From positions 186,001 through 250,000 of the forward strand of contig OX637357.1 of NCBI GenBank assembly GCA_951799405.1: DNA of 64,000 nucleotides, read 5' to 3'. This DNA comes from Agapetus fuscipes (lineage: Eukaryota; Arthropoda; Insecta; Trichoptera; Glossosomatidae). The notes under the pieces were generated by a model, which was given only the letters and a program-made list of their open reading frames with translations, ran no database searches and was not told where the DNA came from. The position numbers and the translations under genes are program-made. This document shows positions 1 through 7,507 of the stretch, one piece after another. Numbering within the stretch: the stretch's first letter is position 1; every line of letters starts with the position of its first letter.

Positions 1-310
1 ATAATTAAAAAAGAATTTGTTTATTTATTATTCTTTATACATACTTATATAAACACAAAATAAAAATAAAAATATGATCTTAACATGATAATTTAACAAA
101 CGTCTATTTTATATATTTTTGATGCGTTTAATTTAGTCAGAATAGATTTGTGATAATTTTATTTATTCTCAAAAAAAATCATATATTTTCACACCCTCTC
201 ATGAACTTTTCATTGAATAAAAAATGTATTCCATCTTATAAAGATTATCCTTAAAAAATCACCAATTTCAGGGTAAGTTGTCGTCTCAGAATGTCATCAC
301 ACTGGGAGAT
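1..310. other. AT-rich sequence without a recognised gene
   Basis: Strongly A+T-rich with short homopolymers. No ORF with family motifs and no repeat that recurs elsewhere in the window was seen here. Confidence 0.6.
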
Positions 311-490
311 GAAACCACTGTCACAGTAACTGTAACTTTGTCGCCATTCCACTAGGGGTGGTCAGAGCCTCTACAGAGTTGCCTTCACTTCTTCGTCTAC
401 ATGCAAACTTCTTTCAATTCATTCATATCCATATAAATACAATACATTTCCTTCAGTCACATTCACTCTATACACGCCATTATTTCACAA
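311..490 (-). mobile_element. Fragment of RTE-like LINE, 3' end of coding region
   Basis: On the minus strand this matches the C-terminal coding end of the RTE-like LINE subfamily seen in sense at 44391-45088: an ELKEVC..DRKKW-like stretch, then the GGCCACCCCTA and GACAGAGTTACAGTTAC motifs. Related minus-strand copies lie at 10980-11205 and 60145-60365. It is short and decayed, with no open frame. Confidence 0.6.
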
Positions 491-620
491 TTGTATCAAT
501 TTAATCACTTTTATGTCCATTTTAGGTTTATGCTTTTGTTTGAAAGCATGCATCAGCATAATATGCAAACAATAACTTGCGCGTGTACGCATGAGAGCGG
601 AAATGAATTGTTAATCTTAA

Positions 621-1326
621 GAGCCATTTATACCCTAAATCTGCCGTTTTTGTTTCTTACACTTTATGGTCTTAGCAAAAGAGTGACAGTAATGAAAAAA
701 ATCAAGGATGTTTATAAATTTTTATCTTAATTATTTAATAATATTAAGTTTGAACAAAATATATAACTTAAAAGTTGCCACCACAAAAAAATATTTAAAA
801 TAATACGTTTTTTTCACTTCTGTAGCTACTTTCTCGTGTGTGCTATGTTTTGGAAATATTTTTTTTCTTTCTATTTATAGAACTATACATTGTCTAGTGT
901 AGTATCGAAACAGTTTTTTTTAAATGTCAATAGTTTTTGAGTAAATATGGAAAAACTGAAACTACTTGATGTATTAAATTTTAATTAAATCGAAGAACAC
1001 AGTTTTTCCACATTTACTCAAAAATTATTGATATCATAAAAAAACTGTTCCGATACTACACTTAACAATGTATAGTTCTATAAATAAAAAGAAAAAAAAA
1101 ATTCCAAAACACAGCACACTCGAGAAAGTAGCTACAGAAGTGAAAAAAACTTATTATTTAAATATTTTTTTGTGGTGACAAGTTTTAAGTTATATATTTT
1201 GTTCAAACTTTATAATTAAGATAAAAAATTAATAAACATACTTGATTTTTTTCATTACTGTCACTCTTTTGCTAAGACCATAAAGTGTAAGATACAAAAA
1301 CGGCAGATTTAGGGTATGTAGGGCTC
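621..1326. repeat. Large foldback (inverted repeat) element
   Basis: Two arms of about 335 bp (roughly 621-958 and 988-1326) are reverse complements of each other around a short AT-rich loop. The outer ends read GAGCC..ACCCTAAATCTGCCG and CGGCAGATTTAGGGT..GGGCTC. The arm carries CTTTATGGTCTTAGCAAAAG, which recurs in the foldback MITEs at 50109 and 56358 and in a fragment near 13970. No coding capacity. It is probably a non-autonomous foldback or MITE-type element; terminal duplication not resolved. Confidence 0.8.
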
Positions 1327-1579
1327 CTAAATGCAAACCCACTCACTTTTTCTTCCCTGCCTTAACTTTTGATCCTTTTTTTTGTACCTCAGTTAGCTTC
1401 TGAAGATGGACGGATAAAGTCCGATAGCGTTTAGGCAATTCAACTCCAACAAACAGAAAATAAAACTTTGTTTTTCATAGTATTCAAAGTTCAAGTTATT
1501 TTTAATGAAATGTTTAAATATCTTTGCAACTTAATTAATAAGAACTGCCGCACGCAACGCGAACGCAAACGCAATTATT
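1327..1579. other. Unassigned sequence with a hairpin motif
   Basis: No gene. At about 1398-1432 there is a CTGAAGATGGAC / GTCCGATAGCG hairpin (stem GGAC..GTCC). It resembles the one at 58252-58285 inside a foldback insertion. The rest is AT-rich. Confidence 0.5.
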
Positions 1580-2062
1580 AAGCTTTACATAAAGTGTACC
1601 TTCTTACCTGTATTATCTCCAAAGGGGTCGCATGGTGGGATTCGGGACTTAACTATTTTACAGGTAAAGGGGCTGGCCTCACACCTTTCAGTATAAACGG
1701 GGGTTTTTTCCAGCTCCCGGGGGGGTTGGTTCTCATTTTTTGTGAAGGCGTACAGTACACCTTGGGATCGAACCCTTGCTCTCGGCATGGAATGCACGCA
1801 TTCTACCAACTGAGTTATCGATCGGACTTTTTACGAGCTTGGTCGTCGCAACAAAGCACCGATTCTAAAGCAAGACCCAGTTTCTGTAAGGCTGGATGGA
1901 CTTTTTGATGACAGGTATTTGGTAAAGGTTTATGAATTTTTCAACCCGCGAAGAAGAAATTTTAAAACATAAATGGTATTTTTTTGTGCTCCGCCGGGAT
2001 TCGAACCTACAATCTTTCATTCACGAGTCCAAAGTGTTACCACCAGACTACGGACTGGTGGT
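1580..2062 (-). mobile_element. Dimeric tRNA-derived SINE (D unit then C unit)
   Basis: Read on the minus strand, a first tRNA-like head lies at the right end (GTCCGTAGTCTGGTGGTAAC, B box GGTTCGAATCC). Its body follows, then a second tRNA-like head (CGATAACTCAGTTGGTAGAA, B box GGTTCGATCCC near 1770) and the second body, which ends near TACACTTTATGTAAAGC. The same D-then-C order occurs at 19165-19648 and, partly, at 54074-54365 and 59041-59765. This points to a composite SINE mobilised as a unit by Pol III transcription. Confidence 0.8.
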
Positions 2063-2505
2063 AACACTTCCTATATTGTCTCGAAAGCTCAGGAAGTAAG
2101 TGCAAAATATCCATCGAATTACTTTTAAAATATAAATGGTAAAAATAGGACAAAAAACGTGAACCATTTTTCTTTGTGGTATTAAGGTACTTCTCTCATA
2201 CATTTTCTCTGAAATGGGATGCCACACTTTTATATTATAAATGTGGGAATTCCCAAGTGGAATATGTCCCACATAGTAATAGATCGATGATGGAACACCT
2301 AAATTCAATCTTCTACTTTTATGTACTGAGGAGAGATAAATGAGAACACCGAACCGTATCTGGAAAACGGTTCGGTTAATAGCTTACGGTTGACGCGTTT
2401 AACTGTCTGTCAAGATGCTTGAGTTCGAATCCGATTAGATAGAGTTGTATAGAATGTTTGAATAAAAATTTACTATTGTGTTCGAACTAAAAAACAGGGG
2501 AAAAC
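2063..2505. other. Unassigned sequence, with a 10-bp hairpin and tRNA-like remnant
   Basis: No convincing ORF. At 2348-2376 there is a perfect hairpin: ACCGAACCGT, 9-nt loop, ACGGTTCGGT. A tRNA-like remnant follows at about 2374-2438 (TAGCTTACGGTTGACGCG and GAGTTCGAATCC), probably another SINE head rather than a functional tRNA. Confidence 0.5.
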
Positions 2506-2509
2506 GTAT

Positions 2510-3244
2510 TGTTACGAAATTAGGGTTCAATTGTCTTTCCAAATTAAAAATACACAGGTCTCCTTTAAAACTTATTTATTTTACACTGTTACAATATTTA
2601 TTTTCACACTACTTTCTCGATTATTCTACTTGGTTTCGGTTCACTGATCAGATGGCTTCGATGTCTTTGTTAGTCGCTATGATACTGGCCCGCTCTGCAG
2701 GCCATTCGCACCTTTATACTCTGTAGAGCAGTATGATCTAGAACCAAAGTTGCTAGACGGTTCCAGAGTAATTATTACTTCTCGACGCTTCACGTACTAC
2801 CTAGAGATACAACCAAAATCCTACCTACAAATGTAATACAGAATTCCTATAATTATAATTCCTTGACTTATAGGTTGGTATGAGGCTGACCACCCATACT
2901 GTAAAAAATGGTTCACTTTGCCAATGTCACCCCTGTTTCAGGGAATGTCGGCAAGAGTTGCAGGGCTTATGTTCATTTGAGGTTTGGATTTTATTTGTAA
3001 GTACACAATCAGCATTTGTAAGCGCGAACTACACGTGTTTGTTTGTGGGCATACATCTGAGAGCTTTGAATGAATATATCCTTGCAACTTAGATTATAGA
3101 TTATAGATTATAGATAACAAGTACCTACTTAGCCTAGAGAATTCTACACTTATACACAATTATCGATCCTACCTACCTATACCTATGAGGACTCTTATAA
3201 CTATAACTACCCATACTTATTTCAATATTTATATTTACATAACA
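2510..3244 (-). repeat. 3' LTR of the Ty3/gypsy element, interrupted by family A insertion
   Basis: 735 bp; without the insertion at 2859-3117 it is 476 bp, the length of the other LTR. TGTTA..TAACA termini. A TATA-like TATAAAGG lies on the minus strand at 2711-2718. Confidence 0.93.
2859..3113 (+). mobile_element. Family A SINE-like element inserted in the LTR
   Basis: Absent from the partner LTR at 9496-9971, so both edges are known exactly. It begins TTCCTTGACTTATAGG and ends in a (GATTATA)n tail. ATAA is duplicated on both sides (2855-2858 and 3114-3117). The 255-bp unit matches the last part of the RTE-like LINE tail at 18254-18497. It inserted after the retrotransposon did. Confidence 0.9.
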
Positions 3245-3257
3245 CTACCCCCCACCT
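3245..3257 (-). other. Polypurine tract of the Ty3/gypsy element
   Basis: In element sense AGGTGGGGGGTAG directly precedes the 3' LTR. It is the expected primer for plus-strand DNA synthesis. It overlaps the last pol codons (Gly-Gly-Gly-stop), so the pol stop abuts the LTR. Confidence 0.8.
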
Positions 3258-6200
3258 AGACTGTTTCGTCCCGGAACAGTCTTGACTCTGTGTCGGTAGG
3301 GGCATGCTGATCCACGTCGACACCCTGTGGTCAGGAAGAAGTGGCAGTCCACGGATTTCTCCCCACTGGCTCTCGGCTGCGCTTGCTCGCAGCACACCAT
3401 GACGCTGATGCCGACTCCCGAGAACACTGCTTCAATCATACTCCGGATTATCCGCCAATCTCGATTGGCGCGGCCGCCACCCATCTTTGGTATTGCCAGA
3501 CGCGCCTGCTGATCCTCCAGCATGTAGTCACGCAGCTCAACAAGGCCGTCCCACAATCCCTTGTAGTCATCTTCCAGGTTGCTGGAATCCGGGACAACCA
3601 GGCAGTATGCTTGTTGACGCCCCTTTGGTAGTCTCAGAGCTCTTCCTTGCGGGCTGCTCGAGGGTTGCGGTTCTCCGAATTTGTATCGGAAGACCCGTGC
3701 AATTCCTCTAGACATATCTAGATCTTCCGGTACACTGCATGCCAGTGTGTGGTCCCTAGTGACCTCAAATAAGTCCTTGTGGACTTCTGTGGTCACTCCA
3801 TGGCGAAACTTCTGCCCTGCCTTCGCGTTCTCCCAAAACGTCTCAAAGGCTGGTGATCTTTCGGATGCGACGCACTGTCGTACTTTTTGGGCTGGTTGGT
3901 CATCATTATCGCCTAGGTATGGTGAGAGGCGATTGTAGTGCACGACCCTTGGTTTTCCGTTTGGTCTCTTTTTTATGCGGTAGACCACATCGTTGATGCG
4001 CTCCAAGATCTCGTACGGCCCGTCCCAGGAACGCTGAAGTTTCGGACAGTATCCTTGGCGCCTCTTGGGGTCAAAAAGCCACACCCAGTCACCAGCTTTG
4101 TACCCCATGCTGTCAGCTCTGGTGTCATAGCGCTCCTTCATTTGATCGCTGGCTTCCCCGATGTTCATGCGGACCTGATCATGGATGTCATCCAGCCTCC
4201 TGCGAAGGTCTGTCACATAGTCTTCTCCGGCTAGGTCTTCACCTGGTTTGCAGCCAAATTTGAGATCACAAGGAAGTCGCATTTCTCGCCCAAACAGTAT
4301 GCTGCTGGGAGTCTTCTTCGTCGTTTCCTGAACAGCCGACCGGTAAGCCAATAAGAACAAAGGCAGATGTCGGTCCCAGTCCCGCTGATGGCTGGACACT
4401 ACTTTGGCTAAGTACCTCCCCACGGTACGGTTCATCCTTTCCACCATTCCATCAGACTGTGGATGTAGCGCAGTGGTCCTGGTCTTGTAGATCCCTAGCC
4501 GCTCACACATTTGCTGGAAGATAGCAGCTTCAAAGTTCCTTCCCTGATCAGAATGTAATTCCAGGGGTACGCCAAACCTGCTGATAAATTCGGTAACTAG
4601 AACTTCAGTCACGGTTACGGCCTCTTGGTTAGGGATTGAGTAAGCTTCCACCCACTTGCTGAAGTAATCCATCACCACCATGATGTACTTGTTACCCTTC
4701 TCAGTTGTAGGAAATGGGCCGGCTATGTCGATGGCAATTCTTTCAAAGGGGCTGCCAACATTGTACTGACGCATTGGTGCTCGCCTTTTCCTTTGCGGTC
4801 CATTGGCCGTTGCACAGGTTACACATTTTCGACACCAATCTTTGACGTCTTCGCTGCAGTTGATCCAGTAAAATCGCTCTTTCACTTTCTCCAGCGTCTT
4901 CTTAACGCCTAGATGTCCTCCAGAAGTTCCTCCATGCAGCAGTCCAAGGATTTCCGGTACTCGGCTCCTCGGAACGAGGGTTTGCTTTCTTCTAAGTGTG
5001 CCGTCTTCCTTCTCGATCTTTCGTTTCAGAAGCCCTCCTTCTATCACTATGGATCCCCATTGAGCCCAATAAGCCTTGACAGTTGGTGATAAGGGGGCGA
5101 GTTTTTCCCAGGTTGGCCTTTCTCTTTCTCGCGCCCATTCCATCACATACTTCAAGTCCGGATCATTCAGTTGGTCTTGCGCCAATTTTTCATCTTGCCA
5201 GTCCTCATCTTCGGTGGTCGTCCTTTGGACAATTGCTACCTTGTCCTCCATCCTGCTGCAATGTTTGCAGTCACTGGCGCATGGTCGTCTGGATAATGCA
5301 TCCGCATTTCGATGAAGCGTGCCAGGTCTATGTTCGGAGTCATAATCATACTCCTGGAGCCTTTCAATCCATCTAGCCACTTGCCCTTCTGGGTTTTTGA
5401 ATTTCAGAAGCCAAACCAGTGCAGCATGATCAGTCCGTAGTGTGAATTTTCTCCCGTACAAGTATTTGCGGAAGTGTTCCACTGATTTTATCACGGCAAG
5501 AAGCTCTCGTCTGGTCACGCAATAATTTCGTTCTGGCTTGGAAAGCACTTTACTGAAGTAACCCAGAACAGTCTCATGCCCATCCTGTATTTGGGAAAGG
5601 ACACCTCCTATCCCCACATTACTAGCGTCGGTATCCAGGATGAACTTTCCATCTTTTCGTGGGTAGCTCAAGATGGGGGCACTTGTTAATCTTCCCTTAA
5701 GCTCTTCAAATGCTTGTGCGCAGGAATCACTCCAATGGAAGCGAGTGTTTTCTTCCGTAAGCTTGGTGAGCGGTTTTGCAATGTCCGCAAATCTTAGCAC
5801 AAACCTCCTGTAATAAGTGCACAGCCCCAGGAAGCTCCTAGTTTCATGTTTGTCCTTCAGCACGGGCCAGTCTCTTACTGCCTTGATTTTGGCAGGGTCA
5901 ACTTCAACTCCACGTTGAGAAACTATGTGTCCCAGGTAATTTACTTGTTTCTTGAACAGGTTACACTTTTTTGGGTTGAGCTTCAGTCCAGCGTCTTGTA
6001 GTCGCCCGAAAACTTGCTCCAGATTTCTCAACTGATGGTTGAAGTCCTTTCCCAGGATGATTATGTCATCCAAGTATACAAGGCAGGTTTCCCATGACAG
6101 TCCTCGCAGCACATTCTCCATCAGCCTTTCAAACGTGGCGGGGGCATTGCATAAGCCAAATGGCATCACGGTGAACTGCCAAAGTCCAGATCCAGTCGAG

Positions 6201-7507
6201 AATGCCGTTTTCTCCTTATCTTTGGCATCCAATTCAACTTGCCAGTAGCCACTTTTCAGGTCCAATGTGGAAAAAATGGTGCATCCTGCCAATGTGTCCA
6301 AGGTGTCGTCAATCCTTGGCAGAGGGTAACTATCCTTTTTCGTAACATCGTTGAGCAGTCTGTAGTCCACACAAAATCTCGTGGTACCATCCTTCTTTTT
6401 CACCAGTACCACCGGGGATGTCCAAGGGCTACTTGATGGTTCTATGATGCCATCCTTGCTCATGTCTTTGATGATCTTGTCGGCTTCTTCCCGCTTTGCA
6501 AAGGGTAGTCTTCTTGGAGCCTGTTTGATTGGTCTTGCTTCTCCGGTGTCTATGCTATGTCGCACTACCTTGGTTCTTCCCAGACGGCCATTAGAGTCCT
6601 CGAAAATGTTCTGGTAGCGGCAGATCAAACTCCTCACTCTAAGTCTGTTTTCCTCGGTTAGACCTTGGGAAGCGTCGTGGACCAGGGTTTCCAATTGTGT
6701 CGATAATTTTCTTCCCTCGCATGTCATGTTTGTCATCTGTTGCACAATGGAAGTTATCCTCTCACATCTGCCCAAAACAAAACCTTCATTCATTTTAACT
6801 GGGTAGCTGTTCACATTCATGATCTTGACAGGAATGGTCTCCTGCGCGCGAATCACTGTTCTTGCCACCATGACTCCTTTGTTAACATTGTCCATGTTCT
6901 CCGGTTCTATCATACAGATTTGGTCATTTGTACTACTGGAATCCAGGCGGGCACTCACTATCATCTCGGATCGCCCCTTCACTTCGGTATTCTTGGCTAG
7001 GATCACACGTGCAGCCAGTTCTTTCCGTCTTTGCAGGATGACTTCTTCATTTTCAATTTTAATGGCACCTTTTTTTAAATTTAAGCTGCACCCAAATCTG
7101 TCCAGTATGTCCATTCCCAATATAACGTCTTCTTCAATGTTGGCCACCAACGTCCGATGATCAAAAGTGGTGCTGCCAATTTGGAAGGTGGCAATCGTCT
7201 CCCCATACACCTGTGCTGACTCTCCCGTGGCGGTGTGCAGAGACCACTTTGTTGGTGCAATCTGCTTACCTCGTGCCACTATGTCGCGTCTCAGAATTGT
7301 CCTGGTTGCTCCCGTGTCCACCAGTAGTTCACGGGTTACTCCATCTATTATGCCATTGATAAAAATGCTGCTGGCTTTTCCTCTCACAGTTGCGACAGTA
7401 GCAGCAGATTTCAGGGCCTCTCCAGCGCGGGTCAACGGTTGCCCCTTCCCATTAACCCTTTCTAGTTTTCCGCAGCCTGTTTTCTGGGTTTCTGAGGCTT
7501 GGGACAC
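3245..7507 (-). CDS. pol: Ty3/gypsy pol polyprotein with C-terminal macrodomain and CCCH zinc finger
   Basis: 1,420 codons, intact. Aspartic protease: DTGA at residues 64-67 and ILGMDIL near 129-135. Reverse transcriptase: about 320-530, with Asp416 in STLDLKSGY and YLDD at 478-481. RNase H: about 620-740 (DTDAS, RTDHAAL). Integrase: zinc-binding H858/H865/C895/C898 and catalytic D927, D987, E1023 with 35-residue spacing between the last two. GPY/F-type module: WDGPYEI at 1161-1167. After this, where most such polyproteins end, residues about 1238-1374 resemble a TARG1/ALC1-type macrodomain and 1388-1406 form a C-X7-C-X5-C-X3-H zinc finger. The Met at 7507 is only the top of the open frame. 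Pol is probably made by -1 frameshifting from gag, since the ORFs overlap by 46 nt. The protease, RT and integrase act in the virus-like particle and at integration. The role of the extra domains is unknown. Confidence 0.95.
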   Translation of the reverse strand: MSQASETQKTGCGKLERVNGKGQPLTRAGEALKSAATVATVRGKASSIFINGIIDGVTRELLVDTGATRTILRRDIVARGKQIAPTKWSLHTATGESAQVYGETIATFQIGSTTFDHRTLVANIEEDVILGMDILDRFGCSLNLKKGAIKIENEEVILQRRKELAARVILAKNTEVKGRSEMIVSARLDSSSTNDQICMIEPENMDNVNKGVMVARTVIRAQETIPVKIMNVNSYPVKMNEGFVLGRCERITSIVQQMTNMTCEGRKLSTQLETLVHDASQGLTEENRLRVRSLICRYQNIFEDSNGRLGRTKVVRHSIDTGEARPIKQAPRRLPFAKREEADKIIKDMSKDGIIEPSSSPWTSPVVLVKKKDGTTRFCVDYRLLNDVTKKDSYPLPRIDDTLDTLAGCTIFSTLDLKSGYWQVELDAKDKEKTAFSTGSGLWQFTVMPFGLCNAPATFERLMENVLRGLSWETCLVYLDDIIILGKDFNHQLRNLEQVFGRLQDAGLKLNPKKCNLFKKQVNYLGHIVSQRGVEVDPAKIKAVRDWPVLKDKHETRSFLGLCTYYRRFVLRFADIAKPLTKLTEENTRFHWSDSCAQAFEELKGRLTSAPILSYPRKDGKFILDTDASNVGIGGVLSQIQDGHETVLGYFSKVLSKPERNYCVTRRELLAVIKSVEHFRKYLYGRKFTLRTDHAALVWLLKFKNPEGQVARWIERLQEYDYDSEHRPGTLHRNADALSRRPCASDCKHCSRMEDKVAIVQRTTTEDEDWQDEKLAQDQLNDPDLKYVMEWARERERPTWEKLAPLSPTVKAYWAQWGSIVIEGGLLKRKIEKEDGTLRRKQTLVPRSRVPEILGLLHGGTSGGHLGVKKTLEKVKERFYWINCSEDVKDWCRKCVTCATANGPQRKRRAPMRQYNVGSPFERIAIDIAGPFPTTEKGNKYIMVVMDYFSKWVEAYSIPNQEAVTVTEVLVTEFISRFGVPLELHSDQGRNFEAAIFQQMCERLGIYKTRTTALHPQSDGMVERMNRTVGRYLAKVVSSHQRDWDRHLPLFLLAYRSAVQETTKKTPSSILFGREMRLPCDLKFGCKPGEDLAGEDYVTDLRRRLDDIHDQVRMNIGEASDQMKERYDTRADSMGYKAGDWVWLFDPKRRQGYCPKLQRSWDGPYEILERINDVVYRIKKRPNGKPRVVHYNRLSPYLGDNDDQPAQKVRQCVASERSPAFETFWENAKAGQKFRHGVTTEVHKDLFEVTRDHTLACSVPEDLDMSRGIARVFRYKFGEPQPSSSPQGRALRLPKGRQQAYCLVVPDSSNLEDDYKGLWDGLVELRDYMLEDQQARLAIPKMGGGRANRDWRIIRSMIEAVFSGVGISVMVCCEQAQPRASGEKSVDCHFFLTTGCRRGSACPYRHRVKTVPGRNSLGGG
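3290..3346 (-). other. CCCH zinc finger at the pol C-terminus
   Basis: Pol residues C1388, C1396, C1402 and H1406 fit C-X7-C-X5-C-X3-H exactly, with CPYRH at the end. Canonical CCCH fingers of this spacing usually bind RNA. This finger follows the macrodomain and lies 14 residues from the stop. Confidence 0.88.
3386..3796 (-). other. Macrodomain (TARG1-like) encoded at the pol C-terminus
   Basis: Pol residues about 1238-1374. Matches to my recollection of the TARG1/OARD1 fold family: TEVHKDLFEV (first strand), ACSVPEDLDMSRGIA (ligand loop, where TARG1 has CISEDCRMGAGIA), FRYKFG, LPKGRQQAYCLV (core strand with a Lys near the catalytic-Lys position), LRDYMLED, LAIPKMGGG, then WRIIRSMIEAVF. Such domains bind ADP-ribose, and some hydrolyse ADP-ribosyl esters. 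TARG1 GCGLD appears as GGGRA here, so the catalytic Asp seems lost while binding may remain. The assignment rests on motif order, not on a profile search. Confidence 0.82.

Noticed and set aside
2478..2726. 82-codon ORF repeated at 9470-9712
   Set aside because: Lies within the two LTRs, antisense to the element; duplicated because the LTRs are duplicated.
2880..3092. 70-codon ORF found identically at 18272-18484
   Set aside because: It is the family A repeat translated, not a gene.
3386..3796. Reading the post-integrase block as an env-like or chromodomain region
   Set aside because: No signal peptide, transmembrane segment or chromodomain motif; macrodomain motifs fit in order over about 130 residues.
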